Assembly (NCBI RefSeq): GCF_963693435.1 | Contig: NZ_OY856306.1 | Location: 1,426,001-1,490,000, forward strand | Origin: Pasteurella atlantica | Lineage (GTDB): Bacteria > Pseudomonadota > Gammaproteobacteria > Enterobacterales > Pasteurellaceae | Reading direction: 5' to 3' | Length of the DNA stretch: 64,000 bases | Shown here: positions 22,865-33,289 of the stretch, piece after piece | Position numbering within the stretch: position 1 is the first letter of the stretch | How the letters are laid out: every line of letters starts with the position of its first letter | Made by a program: the position numbers and the translations under genes | The notes under the pieces: model-generated | Told to the model about the DNA's origin: nothing | What the model saw: the letters and a program-made list of their open reading frames with translations, nothing else | The model's database searches: none

Positions 22865-23980
22865 ATGAATAAACTTGCTCTTTATTGCCGAGCTGGATTT
22901 GAAAAAGAAGTGGCGGGTGAAATCTCAGATAAAGCCGTTGAACTCGGTGTTTATGGTTTTACAAAATTAAAAGAAAATACGGGCTATGTCATTTTTGAAT
23001 GCTATCAGCAGGGAGATGCAGATAGATTAGCACAAGAACTACCACTTTCTGAATTGATCTTCGTTCGTCAAATGATTGTAGTAGGGAAGTTGCTAGAAAA
23101 TTTACCTGAAAATGACCGTATTACCCCTATTTTAGAACAATATCTTGCTCAACAAGATCAAGGTATTGATTTTAAAAAGAGCAGTGATCTTGTAGTAGAA
23201 ACACCAGATACCAATGAAGCAAAAGAACTTTCTAAATTTTGCCGTAAGTTTACTGTCCCATTGCGTAATACCTTAAAAAAACAAGGTTGGTTACATAGTG
23301 GCTCAAAACGTCAAAATAGCATTACATTACAAGTTCTCTTTGTTGGCTCAGGCTGTTGTTATGTAGGCTATGCCTATAATGATAACCGATCATCAAATCC
23401 TATGGGCATTATGCGATTAAAATTCCCTATGGAAGCCCCTAGTCGTTCAACCTTAAAATTAGAAGAAGCGATTTTAACCTTTATTCCAAAATCCGAAGAA
23501 AGTTGGCATTTTAATGAAAATGTAAAAGCAGTAGATCTCGGCGCTTGCCCTGGAGGTTGGACATATCAATTAGTCAAACGAGATGTGTTTGTTTATTGTG
23601 TCGATCACGGAAAAATGGCAGACAGTTTACATAATACAGGGCGTATTGATCATTGTCCTGAAGACGGTTTTAAGTTTAAACCACCAAAACGCACTACCAT
23701 TGACTTATTGGTCTGTGATATGGTGGAACAACCAATGCGAATTAGTGAATTGATCACAAAATGGTTCGTGAATGGATGGTGTAAAGAGAGTATTTTTAAT
23801 CTTAAATTACCGATGAAAAAACGCTATCAAGAAGTGCAACGTTGCTTAAATTTTATTACAGAAACGTTAACTAAAAAAGGGTTTCAATTCACCATTCAAG
23901 CTAAACATTTGTATCACGATAGGGAAGAGATCACGGTTTTTATTAAGGTGAAAAAACAATTTGGAAGCGGTGAGATGTAG
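22865..23980 (+). CDS. rlmM: 23S rRNA 2'-O-ribose methyltransferase (C2498)
   Basis: 371 residues. It has an N-terminal THUMP-like RNA-binding domain (MNKLALYCRAGFEKEVAGEI) and a C-terminal Rossmann methyltransferase domain with the SAM motif VKAVDLGACPGGWTYQLVKR near residue 220. VYCVDHGKMADSL and LLVCDMVEQPMR follow, and a catalytic Lys is expected in FNLKLPMKKRY. AAAAGGAAT precedes the ATG. The methyl group goes onto C2498 near the peptidyl-transferase centre. It is a single gene ending at its own terminator. Confidence 0.95.
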   Translation: MNKLALYCRAGFEKEVAGEISDKAVELGVYGFTKLKENTGYVIFECYQQGDADRLAQELPLSELIFVRQMIVVGKLLENLPENDRITPILEQYLAQQDQGIDFKKSSDLVVETPDTNEAKELSKFCRKFTVPLRNTLKKQGWLHSGSKRQNSITLQVLFVGSGCCYVGYAYNDNRSSNPMGIMRLKFPMEAPSRSTLKLEEAILTFIPKSEESWHFNENVKAVDLGACPGGWTYQLVKRDVFVYCVDHGKMADSLHNTGRIDHCPEDGFKFKPPKRTTIDLLVCDMVEQPMRISELITKWFVNGWCKESIFNLKLPMKKRYQEVQRCLNFITETLTKKGFQFTIQAKHLYHDREEITVFIKVKKQFGSGEM

Positions 23981-24000
23981 CGAGTTTTTTGCAAATAGGT

Positions 24001-24040
24001 AAAGCCATATTGAATAAGTAGTCAGTATGGCTTTACTTTT
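24001..24040 (+). terminator. Terminator of rlmM
   Basis: AAAGCCATA and TATGGCTTT form a 9-bp stem with a loop of about 16 nt, followed by ACTTTTA. Confidence 0.7.
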
Positions 24041-24109
24041 ATCGTATAGCTATTTTGCTAGGTAATTTTTTAAATACTTCAATTGCTAAAATATCAAGAG
24101 CTTAATGAA

Positions 24110-24982
24110 TTAATTGACTTCTTTTATTAATAAATTAATAAATGTCCGTACTTTTGTTGATAGATGGTATTTATTTGAATAGACCGCCCAAATACCTTCA
24201 TCGGCAGGTTCATACTCGGTTAATAAGGGAATAAGTTGTCCTTGATTGATAGCATCTTGAACATAATATTCAGGCAGTTGAGCAATACCTAATCCTTGTA
24301 TGCAGGCTTGTAATGTTGCTCGAGCATTGTTACTTACCCAGTTTGCATTGACTTTATATTGTAGCTTTTTGCTACGTTTATCAGAAAAAGTCCAAGTGGA
24401 CGATGCACTTTTTAAACAGAGATGATTTTTTAATTCGTTTATTGTTTGTGGCGTACCATTTTGTGAAAGATAATTTGGGCTAGCACATAAAATGAGACGT
24501 CTTGAGCTAATTCGTTTTGCAAATAAAGCAGAATCTTTTAATGTACCAGTACGAATGGCTAGGTCATACCCTTCATTAATAATATCAATATTACGGTCAG
24601 AAAAATGTAGTTCTATTTTCACATCTTGATAAGTTTGCATATAACGAGCGGCAGCGTGAGTGACTTTAGTTTCACCGAATAATCCCGCAGTTGAAATTCG
24701 TAGTGTACCACGAGGTATCGCTTGCATTTTCATAATATTACAGAGAGTTTCATCTAGATTATAGATATTATCTTTAGTACTTTGATATAGGGTATCCCCC
24801 ACTTCTGTAAGGTGTACACTTCGAGTATTACGTTGAAATAATTGCACGCCTAAACGCTCTTCTAATCTTGCAATTTGTCGGCTTACATTTGCTTTGGATG
24901 TTTTCATCATCTTAGCTGCAGAAGAAAAACTTTTTTGCTCAACAACGTGGATAAAAATAATCAACCCTTCTAATGATTGCAT
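24110..24982 (-). CDS. LysR-family transcriptional regulator, divergent from adhC
   Basis: 290 residues. The N-terminal winged HTH reads MQSLEGLIIFIHVVEQKSFS, then SAAKMMKTSKANVSRQIARL, and the C-terminal ligand-binding domain ends KVRTFINLLIKE. The layout resembles the DsdC/CrgA-like subgroup, which binds small ligands or senses redox state. It is divergent from adhC with a 187-bp intergenic region, the typical arrangement for a regulator of the neighbouring operon. This suggests, but does not prove, control of formaldehyde detoxification. Confidence 0.9.
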   Translation of the reverse strand: MQSLEGLIIFIHVVEQKSFSSAAKMMKTSKANVSRQIARLEERLGVQLFQRNTRSVHLTEVGDTLYQSTKDNIYNLDETLCNIMKMQAIPRGTLRISTAGLFGETKVTHAAARYMQTYQDVKIELHFSDRNIDIINEGYDLAIRTGTLKDSALFAKRISSRRLILCASPNYLSQNGTPQTINELKNHLCLKSASSTWTFSDKRSKKLQYKVNANWVSNNARATLQACIQGLGIAQLPEYYVQDAINQGQLIPLLTEYEPADEGIWAVYSNKYHLSTKVRTFINLLIKEVN

Positions 24983-25106
24983 AATAAACGCTCCTAATTA
25001 ATTGTTTCTGTATGGTAACACTGTTTTTCTTATAAATCACTTTTGTTTCATTATAAAGTAGTTACAATGTGCTTATTTTTTCAGAAACTTAACCTATACT
25101 GAGTGA

Positions 25107-26279
<1,173 letters not shown>

Positions 26280-26302
26280 GATGATTTACAAGTAAAAATT
26301 GA

Positions 26303-26347
26303 AACTTGTGATAATGGCGTTAAAATAGCTGTTATCACAAGTTTTTT
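26303..26347 (+). terminator. Hairpin/terminator between adhC and fghA
   Basis: AACTTGTGATAA (26303-26314) and TTATCACAAGTT (26332-26343) form a perfect 12-bp stem followed by six T. It may partly terminate adhC transcripts and lower fghA expression. Confidence 0.88.
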
Positions 26348-26387
26348 ATTTCCAAGAATTTATCGTGTTATTTTAGAGGATATAAAA

Positions 26388-27227
26388 ATGCAAAAAATAG
26401 AAAGTTTTTTTAGTTTTGGGGGCAAACAACAAATTTGGCAACATAATAGTGAAACGCTAAATTGTGCAATGAATGTGGCAGTTTATTTACCCCCACAAGT
26501 ACTTAACAAGGAAAATCCTCAGGCTTGTCCTGTTATTTATTGGTTATCAGGTTTAACTTGTACTGAACGCAACTTTATAGAAAAATCAGGATTTCAACGC
26601 TATGCTGCTGAACTTGGCTTAATTATTGTTGCACCTGATACTTCCCCACGAGGTGAAAGTGTTTTTGATGATGAAAGTTATGATTTGGGACAGGGAGCCG
26701 GGTTTTATCTTAATGCTACTCAATCACCTTGGGATAAGCATTATCAGATGTACGATTATATAGTCCAAGAGTTACCTGATTTAATTAATAATCACTTTCC
26801 AACGAATGGTAAACAAAGTATTTGTGGACATTCAATGGGTGGACACGGTGCGTTAATGATTGCATTAAAAAATCCTGAAACCTATAGTAGTGTATCGGCA
26901 TTTTCTCCTATTGTTGCACCAAGCCAAGTGCCGTGGGGAAAAAAAGCATTGACGGCTTATTTAGGTGAAAATTATGAAAATTGGCAACAATGGGATACCT
27001 GTGCTTTGTTGGAACAAGCAAAAAATCCTTTGCCAATGTTAATTGATCAAGGATTAGATGATAGTTTTTTAGAAAAAGAACTTAAACCAGAGTTACTAGA
27101 AAATGTTGCTAAATTAATGAAAGCTGATGTAACAATTAATCGTCGTAAAGGGTACGATCACAGCTATTATTTTATTGCAAGTTTTATTGGAGAGCATTTA
27201 GCTTATCATCATAAAATGCTTTCTTAG
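26388..27227 (+). CDS. fghA: S-formylglutathione hydrolase
   Basis: Hydrolyses S-formylglutathione to formate and glutathione, the step after AdhC. It has 279 residues in an alpha/beta-hydrolase (esterase D) fold. The nucleophile Ser is in ICGHSMGGHGALMIALKNP, the oxyanion region in YWLSGLTCTERNFI, the Asp in LIDQGLDDSFL and the His in RKGYDHSYYFI. AGGAT lies before the ATG. It forms a functional pair with adhC. Confidence 0.96.
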   Translation: MQKIESFFSFGGKQQIWQHNSETLNCAMNVAVYLPPQVLNKENPQACPVIYWLSGLTCTERNFIEKSGFQRYAAELGLIIVAPDTSPRGESVFDDESYDLGQGAGFYLNATQSPWDKHYQMYDYIVQELPDLINNHFPTNGKQSICGHSMGGHGALMIALKNPETYSSVSAFSPIVAPSQVPWGKKALTAYLGENYENWQQWDTCALLEQAKNPLPMLIDQGLDDSFLEKELKPELLENVAKLMKADVTINRRKGYDHSYYFIASFIGEHLAYHHKMLS

Positions 27228-27280
27228 AATAGTAGAACGGTAATTTTAAGAAATAGTGTTTAAAAAAATAGGAGTAAATG

Positions 27281-27547
27281 ATGGCGGGAGGTTGGTCTCA
27301 AGATGGTGCGGTTCAAGAGCAAATTGATGCAAGCATTAATGATGCCATAAAAAGTGCATTAAATCAGCTTCCTAAAGGTGAAAGTGCTGAGTTTTGTGAT
27401 GAATGTGGTGATGCTATTCCTCAAGCTCGTCGTCAAGCGATACAAGGTGTTCGTTTGTGTATTCATTGTCAAGAAGAGTTGGAAATAGTTCAAAGAGATC
27501 TTAGTACCTATAATCGTCGTGGTAGTAAAGATAGTCAGTTACGATAA
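27281..27547 (+). CDS. DksA/TraR C4 zinc-finger family protein (YbiI-like)
   Basis: 88 residues starting MAGGWSQDGAVQEQIDASIN. The C4 zinc finger is CDECGDAIPQARRQAIQGVR followed by LCIHCQEEL. This is the short YbiI-type member without the DksA coiled coil, so an effect on RNA polymerase is possible but not shown. AGGAG lies before a tandem ATGATG; the second ATG (27281) fits the family start. It is a single gene after fghA. Confidence 0.88.
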   Translation: MAGGWSQDGAVQEQIDASINDAIKSALNQLPKGESAEFCDECGDAIPQARRQAIQGVRLCIHCQEELEIVQRDLSTYNRRGSKDSQLR

Positions 27548-27950
27548 ATAAAAATCTCTTAAACTATTCGTTCAGGGGGATGGTATTTTAGGTAAAGGTA
27601 CAAGGCAAGATTATACTTGTAAACTTACAATATGTTCATTATTTATCTTATTTAAAAGGTTGAATACCAAACAAAACCTGTTTAATTAATGTCGTTCTAT
27701 ACTTAAATGTTATAAATAAAGTTTATTTTCAAATTCAAATAAATAGTCATTTTGCTAATAAGTATATTTTTTTATTCAAGTATGATATTGCCCTGATGAA
27801 GGGGGTCAAAAATTACCAGCTACAATACTTAAAAATTGTTATTTATTTTATAAATTACCAACACCAAATTAAATAGTGCGACTACAAAATAGTTTAGGAG
27901 CGGAAAGATCATTTTACTTTTTTGCAAATTTTATCAAACATTTAAAACAC
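27548..27950. other. About 400 bp without a recognisable gene
   Basis: AT-rich. I see no ORF with a ribosome binding site and no clear gene remnant. A TTTTTGCAAATT tail resembling the 3' half of an uptake sequence is present near 27918. Confidence 0.5.
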
Positions 27951-27979
27951 AAACACCGTCTGTAAAATAGGCGGTGTTG
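27951..27979 (-). terminator. Terminator of uraA
   Basis: AACACCG (27952-27958) and CGGTGTT (27972-27978) form a 7-bp stem. The minus strand continues with TGTGTTTTAAA. It lies about 20 bp beyond the uraA stop. Confidence 0.65.
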
Positions 27980-27999
27980 ATTAAAAAGTTAATATTAAA

Positions 28000-29217
28000 T
28001 TAATTTTCTTCTTTTGGCAGTAACAGATTCATTAAAATAGCAATCACGGAACAAAGAGCAATTCCTTTAATGGCAAAGAAGCCAACATCAATAAGCATTC
28101 CTCCAATACCAAATGTGAGAACGACTGAGACAATACACAGATTACGAGGTTGATTTAAATCAACGTTGTTTTTAATCAGAGAATTAATACCAACAACAGC
28201 AATTGCACCAAAGACAAGCATCATAATTCCCCCCATCACAACTGCAGGAATAGTTTGTAAGAATGCACCAATTTTTCCGACAAAAGCCATTAAAATAGCA
28301 AAAACAGCTGCCCAAGTCATAATTTTAGGGTTGAAGTTTTTAGTCAGCATTACGGCACCTGTTACTTCTGAATAAGTGGTATTAGGTGGTCCACCTAAGA
28401 ATGAGGCCGTAATTGTTGCGATACCATCACCTAACAATGTACGATTTAGTCCCGGTTTCTTTAAGAAATCTTTACCTGTTACTTGACTAATCGCCATCAT
28501 ATCTCCGATATGTTCGATAGCAGGTGCAATAGCAATAGGGAGCATATATAAAATGGCTTCTAACTTAAATTCAGGTGTCGTAATTTGAGGTAGAGAAAAC
28601 CAAGGTGCTTCAATGATTTTAGTAAAATCAACAATTCCCATAAAAATGGAAAGAATATAACCCACAATAATAGCACATAGAATAGGAACTAAACGTAAAA
28701 TTCCTTTTGCAAACACCGATACAATCAAAGTAACGAGAAGGGTAGTCATTGAAATAATGATAGATGTATTATAATCTGTCCCTGTTGCTTTTCCTGTTGC
28801 CATATTTACGGCGACAGGTGCTAAACTCAAACCAATAATAATAATGATAGGACCAACCACTACAGGAGGAAAGAGCTTCATCAATATATCATTGCCACGT
28901 AGTTTTACAAAAGTACTTAAAACTACATATACTAATCCAGAACAAGCAAGTGCACCTAAGGTTACAGGTATTCCCCAAGTTTGTACACCATATTGAATAG
29001 GCGCAATAAAGGCAAAACTAGAGGCCAAAAAAATTGGTACTTGTCGTTTCGTAATAACTTGAAATAACAAAGTACCAATTCCAGCGGTAAGTAATGCAGT
29101 ATTGGGATTAAGTCCTGTCAGAAGGGGGACTAAAACCAATGCTCCAAAGGCGACAAAGAGCATTTGGAGCCCCATAAAAGCCTGTTTCGGTGGGCTCATA
29201 TTTTCAGAAGATGACAT
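28000..29217 (-). CDS. uraA: Uracil permease (NCS2 family)
   Basis: 405 residues with about 12-14 membrane segments. It imports uracil by proton symport across the inner membrane. Recognisable segments are PIFLASSFAFIAPIQYGVQT, the ligand-binding region with the conserved Glu in IAPAIEHIGDMMAIS, and FLGGPPNTTYSEVTGAV with the second conserved Glu. The C-terminus ends NLLLPKEEN. A single gene. Confidence 0.93.
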   Translation of the reverse strand: MSSSENMSPPKQAFMGLQMLFVAFGALVLVPLLTGLNPNTALLTAGIGTLLFQVITKRQVPIFLASSFAFIAPIQYGVQTWGIPVTLGALACSGLVYVVLSTFVKLRGNDILMKLFPPVVVGPIIIIIGLSLAPVAVNMATGKATGTDYNTSIIISMTTLLVTLIVSVFAKGILRLVPILCAIIVGYILSIFMGIVDFTKIIEAPWFSLPQITTPEFKLEAILYMLPIAIAPAIEHIGDMMAISQVTGKDFLKKPGLNRTLLGDGIATITASFLGGPPNTTYSEVTGAVMLTKNFNPKIMTWAAVFAILMAFVGKIGAFLQTIPAVVMGGIMMLVFGAIAVVGINSLIKNNVDLNQPRNLCIVSVVLTFGIGGMLIDVGFFAIKGIALCSVIAILMNLLLPKEEN

Positions 29218-29355
29218 AATTTACACTCCATTTAGTTAAAAAATCTGAGGGATTATACAGAATAGAAATAATAATGCAAACGTTTTCGTATTTGTTTAAA
29301 AATGAAATTTATAAAAAATTATTGGAGTATAAAATGTTATTTTATATTTTACTAT

Positions 29356-29376
29356 GCGAATGATAATTATTATAAT
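29356..29376. promoter_or_regulatory. Possible Fur box upstream of lplA
   Basis: GCGAATGATAATTATTATA matches the 19-bp Fur consensus at about 15 of 19 positions and ends about 35 bp before the lplA start. This site is AT-rich by nature, so a chance match is possible. Confidence 0.35.
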
Positions 29377-29410
29377 AACTTAAATTAATACTAAATAATG
29401 AGATGAAATA

Positions 29411-30418
29411 ATGACTAAAAAAGTGCGAATAATGATTTCAGATATCACTGATCCTTGGTTTAATCTTGCAACTGAAGATTGGATTTTTAGTGAATTAGAT
29501 GCAGATTGCCATACTTTATTTTTATGGAGAAATGCTGAAACTGTGGTAATTGGGCGTAACCAAAATCCTTGGGTAGAGTGTAGAACAGATAAAATGGAGC
29601 AGGATAGCGTGTATCTTGCACGGCGTCAAAGTGGTGGTGGAGCAGTCTTTCACGATCTAGGAAATACTAATTTTACGTTCTTATCTCCTAAGCAAGATTA
29701 TGATCAGCAGGTTAATTTTAATATTATTATCAATGCATTAAAATCCCTAGGTATTGACGCGAAGTGTTCAGGACGAAATGATATTTTAGTTGATAATAAG
29801 AAAATATCAGGTAGTGCTTTTAAGCATAAAATTGATCGTAGTTTTCATCACGGTACATTACTGGTTAATACCAATATGACAAAATTGAGTGATTATCTGA
29901 ACCCTCATCCATTAAAACTTGCTGCAAAAGGAATTAAATCTGTTCGATCTCGTGTGGCAAACTTAATTGAATATAATCCGCACATTAACCATCAAATAAT
30001 TTGTAATGCGATTATTGAGAGTTTTTGTCAACACTATGGACAAACAGTAGAGGTCGAAATTCTAGATAAAAATGAATTAGAGACCAATAATCATCTTAAT
30101 AAATACTATGAGATGATGGCAGATTGGGAGTGGCGATTTGGTAAAACACCAGAATTTACCCATCAAATGGAAACTCGTTTTGATTGGGGAATTGTAGATC
30201 TACATTTAAATGTGAAAAATGCAATGATTAGTGATGTAACTATTTTTTCTGATGCGCTAGATGTAAATTTAATTGAAGCCATCAAAACCAGCTTAATAAA
30301 TTGTAATTACCAAATTGAAGCTATCAAACAAGCTTTAATTTCAACTTCTCACAAAAATAATGATTGGGAGCAGTCAATTAAAGAATTTATTGAATGGTTA
30401 AGTGATGAAGTTCGTTAA
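29411..30418 (+). CDS. lplA: Lipoate-protein ligase A
   Basis: Activates free lipoate with ATP and attaches it to lipoyl domains of dehydrogenase complexes such as pyruvate and 2-oxoglutarate dehydrogenase. 335 residues with both domains. It has the lipoate-binding motif ARRQSGGGAVFHDLGNTNFT, then GRNDILVDNKKISGSAFK with the catalytic Lys, and the C-terminal domain GKTPEFTHQMETRFDWG. It fits the nearby TCA genes functionally, but is a single gene here. It ends at a palindromic repeat and CRISPR array 3. Confidence 0.95.
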   Translation: MTKKVRIMISDITDPWFNLATEDWIFSELDADCHTLFLWRNAETVVIGRNQNPWVECRTDKMEQDSVYLARRQSGGGAVFHDLGNTNFTFLSPKQDYDQQVNFNIIINALKSLGIDAKCSGRNDILVDNKKISGSAFKHKIDRSFHHGTLLVNTNMTKLSDYLNPHPLKLAAKGIKSVRSRVANLIEYNPHINHQIICNAIIESFCQHYGQTVEVEILDKNELETNNHLNKYYEMMADWEWRFGKTPEFTHQMETRFDWGIVDLHLNVKNAMISDVTIFSDALDVNLIEAIKTSLINCNYQIEAIKQALISTSHKNNDWEQSIKEFIEWLSDEVR

Positions 30419-30448
30419 TTTTTATATCGCTGAAAAATAACCATCCTA

Positions 30449-30475
30449 CGTAGGAACAGGGCATGCCCTGTTCTT
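30449..30475. repeat. Palindromic repeat, GGCATGCC-centred family, copy 3
   Basis: Identical over about 25 bp to 11740-11766, including the perfect palindrome GAACAGGGCATGCCCTGTTC. It lies between lplA and the old end of CRISPR array 3. Confidence 0.75.
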
Positions 30476-30481
30476 GCATTG

Positions 30482-30941
30482 TTTCTAAACTGATCTACAC
30501 TATCGTATTAATTCACTTCTATTTGATGAAAGATGGCTTGGCACTGCAAAGTTTCTAAGCCATCTACACGATGGTTCACCAGTGGTCGTTACATTGCCTG
30601 AATTTACCTGTTTTTCTAAGCCATCTACACGATGGTTCACCAGTGGTCGTTACATTGCCTGAATTTACCTGTTTTTCTAAGCCATCTACACGATGGTTCA
30701 CAACTATCTACCTTAGCGTTAGAGAAGGTAGAATTTCTAAGCCATCTACACGATGGTTCACTTGTATATTTGCTTCAGCAATATACAACAAAATTTCTAA
30801 GCCATCTACACGATGGTTCACTATATTTTATTACTCATAAATCTCAATGGGTATTTCTAAGCCATCTACACGATGGTTCACTGAAACTGTTACAGCTAAT
30901 ACTGGTGCTTTGTTTTCTAAGCCATCTACACGATGGTTCAC
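30482..30941 (-). CRISPR. CRISPR array 3, type I-F repeat class, 7 repeats plus a degenerate end
   Basis: Seven perfect 28-bp repeats (GGTTCAC variant) start at 30552, 30613, 30674, 30734, 30794, 30854 and 30914. A degenerate copy starting TTTCTAAACTGATCTACAC at 30482 marks the old end. The two oldest spacers (30580-30612 and 30641-30673) are identical. It has the same leader as arrays 1 and 2 on the high-coordinate side and lies between the convergent lplA and the gene at 31227-32342. No cas genes. Confidence 0.96.
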
Positions 30942-31076
30942 TAGAGATTTTATTCATAAATCCTTATTTTGCAATATCTGAAGTGAAAAAATATGAAAAA
31001 TACCCTTTTTTTGAGTGTATTTGTAACTTATTGATAATAAAGTAATTTTAAAATAGCTAAAAATAAAGGGTATTTT
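30942..31076 (-). promoter_or_regulatory. CRISPR array 3 leader with IHF site
   Basis: Closely matches the array 2 leader. On the minus strand 31036-31024 reads TATCAATAAGTTA, a perfect IHF consensus, 83 bp from the youngest repeat. Confidence 0.85.
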
Positions 31077-31093
31077 TTGAGTAAATAGGGGAT

Positions 31094-31127
31094 ACAAGCG
31101 GTATGATGTTATCAAAAATTTGCAAAT
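31094..31127 (+). repeat. Uptake signal sequence (Apl type, perfect core)
   Basis: ACAAGCGGTATGATGTTATC followed by TTTGCAAAT, identical to the element at 8717-8750 over its whole length. Confidence 0.75.
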
Positions 31128-31143
31128 ATCCCTTTAAATTTTC

Positions 31144-31200
31144 ATTACCTTACCAAAAACTAGATATATTCTTCCATTTTATCGTTATGCTGTAACGTTA
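31144..31200 (-). pseudogene. Copied and degraded 3' end of leuD
   Basis: On the minus strand the text reads LTLQHNDK then MEEYI and a stop, followed by degraded sequence ending in GGTAAGGTAA. The real leuD ends [20 protein letters not shown] with AAGGTAA at its stop. The nucleotide match covers about 57 bp (for example TTTTATCGTTATGCTGTAAC in both) and is continuous with the copied leader and uptake sequence. It is a fossil of the array 2 locus. Confidence 0.8.
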
Positions 31201-31226
31201 ATTCTATGGAGTATTTTTTAGTTGCT

Positions 31227-32342
31227 TTACTCTAAATGGTAAGTATTGCCATTGTACTCTATGAGATTTTTATAATTCGGGCTATCAGGGAGTGCGACAA
31301 CGGGAACTACGCTCTTAAACTTTATTGTTTTATTTTTAAAGGTTAATTCATAATAGTAAAGTTCCTTAGTACCTATTCCTATCGCAAAATGATTACTGCC
31401 GCTAAAATAGTATCCAAGTTTCACTCTATCTGTCAGCTTTAATTGATATTGTGGTTTTGTTTTATAAAACGCACAATTTTTGGGTTTGGCATTTTCATCC
31501 TCAGGTTTTATTTCTCTAACTCTAAATGCCCTATGGGTATCATCACAAAAAGGAAATTTTTCTGATGAACCGTAAAACATAATATTATTTGGCGAGCGAA
31601 GAAATGATGCTATCCTACTACCGTCATTTGTGGTGTATCTAAGTCCCTTAACAATTCTTTTGTTTTTATTGAATTCAAATAAGTAGTATGAGTTTGCGTA
31701 CTGTATCTCTCTAATACATTGTAATTTCCCAGAGAAGTGTTGTTTAACCATAAGTCTTTGCTTTTCTTCAACTAATTTGTTAAATTTTTCCTCATTATCT
31801 TTTATGTCTTTTTGATTAAATTCATCTTTAAATTTTTGTATTAAGACATTTTTTTCAAAGTAATCTTCTAAATTTAAGGGTTGAATTTCTTTCATTTTGT
31901 CATAGGGATAACTCATCTCATAACCGATGAAATCCTCATCAATATTAGCTGTTTTACCATTATTGACAGCTAATACAATTATACCTGTATCAGACACTGA
32001 GTAGGCTTTTACGTTTTTGATCGTTTTAAATAATTTCACCTCTTTGGTGTCTTTATCTTTTTTGTAAATCGAAAAGGTATAGTGATTATAGTAATAAGGC
32101 TGTGAGAGATAAAACTCGTTAAAACAATCGAATGGTATTGGTTGGTTTTCTACTTTGGTTAATTTATATTCCTGATTGATGATATCTTTAAAAAAGGGCA
32201 TATCAGGGTATTTGTCTTCTTCATCTTTCATTAATTCACGTGCCTCACTGATGATATCCTCAACGAGGGAGGTGTCTTTTTCAGCTTTAGATGAACAAGA
32301 TATCAACAATAAGAATATAATAAATAATTTCTTCTGGTACAT
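31227..32342 (-). CDS. Unrecognised lipoprotein (371 residues)
   Basis: I start at the ATG at 32342 (MYQKKLFIIFLLLISCSSKA), which has GGAG five bases upstream; the frame continues to 32381 without a ribosome binding site. It has a lipoprotein signal with lipobox LISC (Cys at residue 16). The mature part is about 355 residues, mixed beta and charged segments, with no domain I recognise. A possible coiled region is rich in Lys and Glu near residues 175-200 (KFKDEFNQKDIKDNEEKFN). It is the first of a run of envelope-type unknowns between array 3 and xseA. Confidence 0.75.
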   Translation of the reverse strand: MYQKKLFIIFLLLISCSSKAEKDTSLVEDIISEARELMKDEEDKYPDMPFFKDIINQEYKLTKVENQPIPFDCFNEFYLSQPYYYNHYTFSIYKKDKDTKEVKLFKTIKNVKAYSVSDTGIIVLAVNNGKTANIDEDFIGYEMSYPYDKMKEIQPLNLEDYFEKNVLIQKFKDEFNQKDIKDNEEKFNKLVEEKQRLMVKQHFSGKLQCIREIQYANSYYLFEFNKNKRIVKGLRYTTNDGSRIASFLRSPNNIMFYGSSEKFPFCDDTHRAFRVREIKPEDENAKPKNCAFYKTKPQYQLKLTDRVKLGYYFSGSNHFAIGIGTKELYYYELTFKNKTIKFKSVVPVVALPDSPNYKNLIEYNGNTYHLE

Positions 32343-32637
32343 TTTTTCTCCTATGGAATTATGAGGGAGTAAAGGATTCAAAAAACAAAAACCTTTACCT
32401 GCTATGTTGGTAGCTGTCTACTTAAAATAATAATCTCCTTTAAAATTATCAATTTTAATATGTGTTCGTTTTTAATTATCTACATCAATTTTTCAACTAT
32501 TTTTTCTACCGTTGGTTCATAATCTATTCCTTGTCATTTTTCATTTAATTATAACTCTTGTTATCAATTCTTTATATATGCCACCTTAAAATTTTGAGTA
32601 AGTAGCTTATCCGTTGTATTTATACACTATTTATGTA

Positions 32638-32994
32638 CTATTTTTTATTATTCAATAATTCTGATTGAATAAAGTTAATTGCTTCAACAAGTTCATTTTT
32701 TGACCAATATCCTATTTCAATTTGTTTCGTACTATTAGATAAAACTATTACTTCACATAATGGGTCAAGTTGAATACTAAATGAAAACTTGTCATTTTTA
32801 TATTCTGCATAGCTGTCTTCTAATTGATAATTGATACTCTTGTAAAATACAAGATGATTGAAAATATCGGGGAATTTCTCTTTAATATTTAAATAAAGTT
32901 CCTTTCCAAAACCAACATAACGTTTTTCAAACTCGTCAAATGTTTCTGAAACAAAGATAAAACTTTCTGGTATTTTTTGCGTATTTATTTTCAT
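32638..32994 (-). CDS. Unrecognised 118-residue protein
   Basis: Not recognised. It has no signal or membrane segment. The visible text VLSNSTKQIEIGYWSKNELV near the C-terminus and IQLDPLCEVI suggest a small alpha/beta protein of the immunity-protein type, but this is not established. The start is uncertain: the ATG at 32994 (MKINTQKIPESF) gives the better N-terminus, and the frame is open to 33042. Neither has a good ribosome binding site. A gene-free stretch of about 250-300 bp lies on each side. Confidence 0.55.
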   Translation of the reverse strand: MKINTQKIPESFIFVSETFDEFEKRYVGFGKELYLNIKEKFPDIFNHLVFYKSINYQLEDSYAEYKNDKFSFSIQLDPLCEVIVLSNSTKQIEIGYWSKNELVEAINFIQSELLNNKK

Positions 32995-33042
32995 TACTAT
33001 TATATATTTTCCTATTCTAAAAATATTAGATATTTTTATCAA

Positions 33043-33289
33043 ATTGATCTGTTAAATTTATACTTAATAAAATTGTTGTTAATATTCAGAGCTTATTTTT
33101 TCATATAACCAATGATGTGTAAGTATATTAGAATCAGGGAATGTCCTGTTTTCTATGTGTTTTTACAATTTACATTATTCATAATTTCCAACTATCAATT
33201 AGTCAAAATATTTATTTGTCAAGGCATACCTTGATGCTAACGTTTGTATCCACCGAATTATCGAGCAACGGGAAAATGGTATAAAATAT
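33043..33289. other. Intergenic stretch with degenerate palindromes
   Basis: No ORF is seen. Near 33137 (CAGGGAATGTCCTG) and 33221 (CAAGGCATACCTTG) are decayed palindromes similar in design to the GGCATGCC repeats elsewhere in the window. Confidence 0.4.

Noticed and set aside
30571-31045. ORFs in CRISPR array 3
   Set aside because: Same repeat translations as above.
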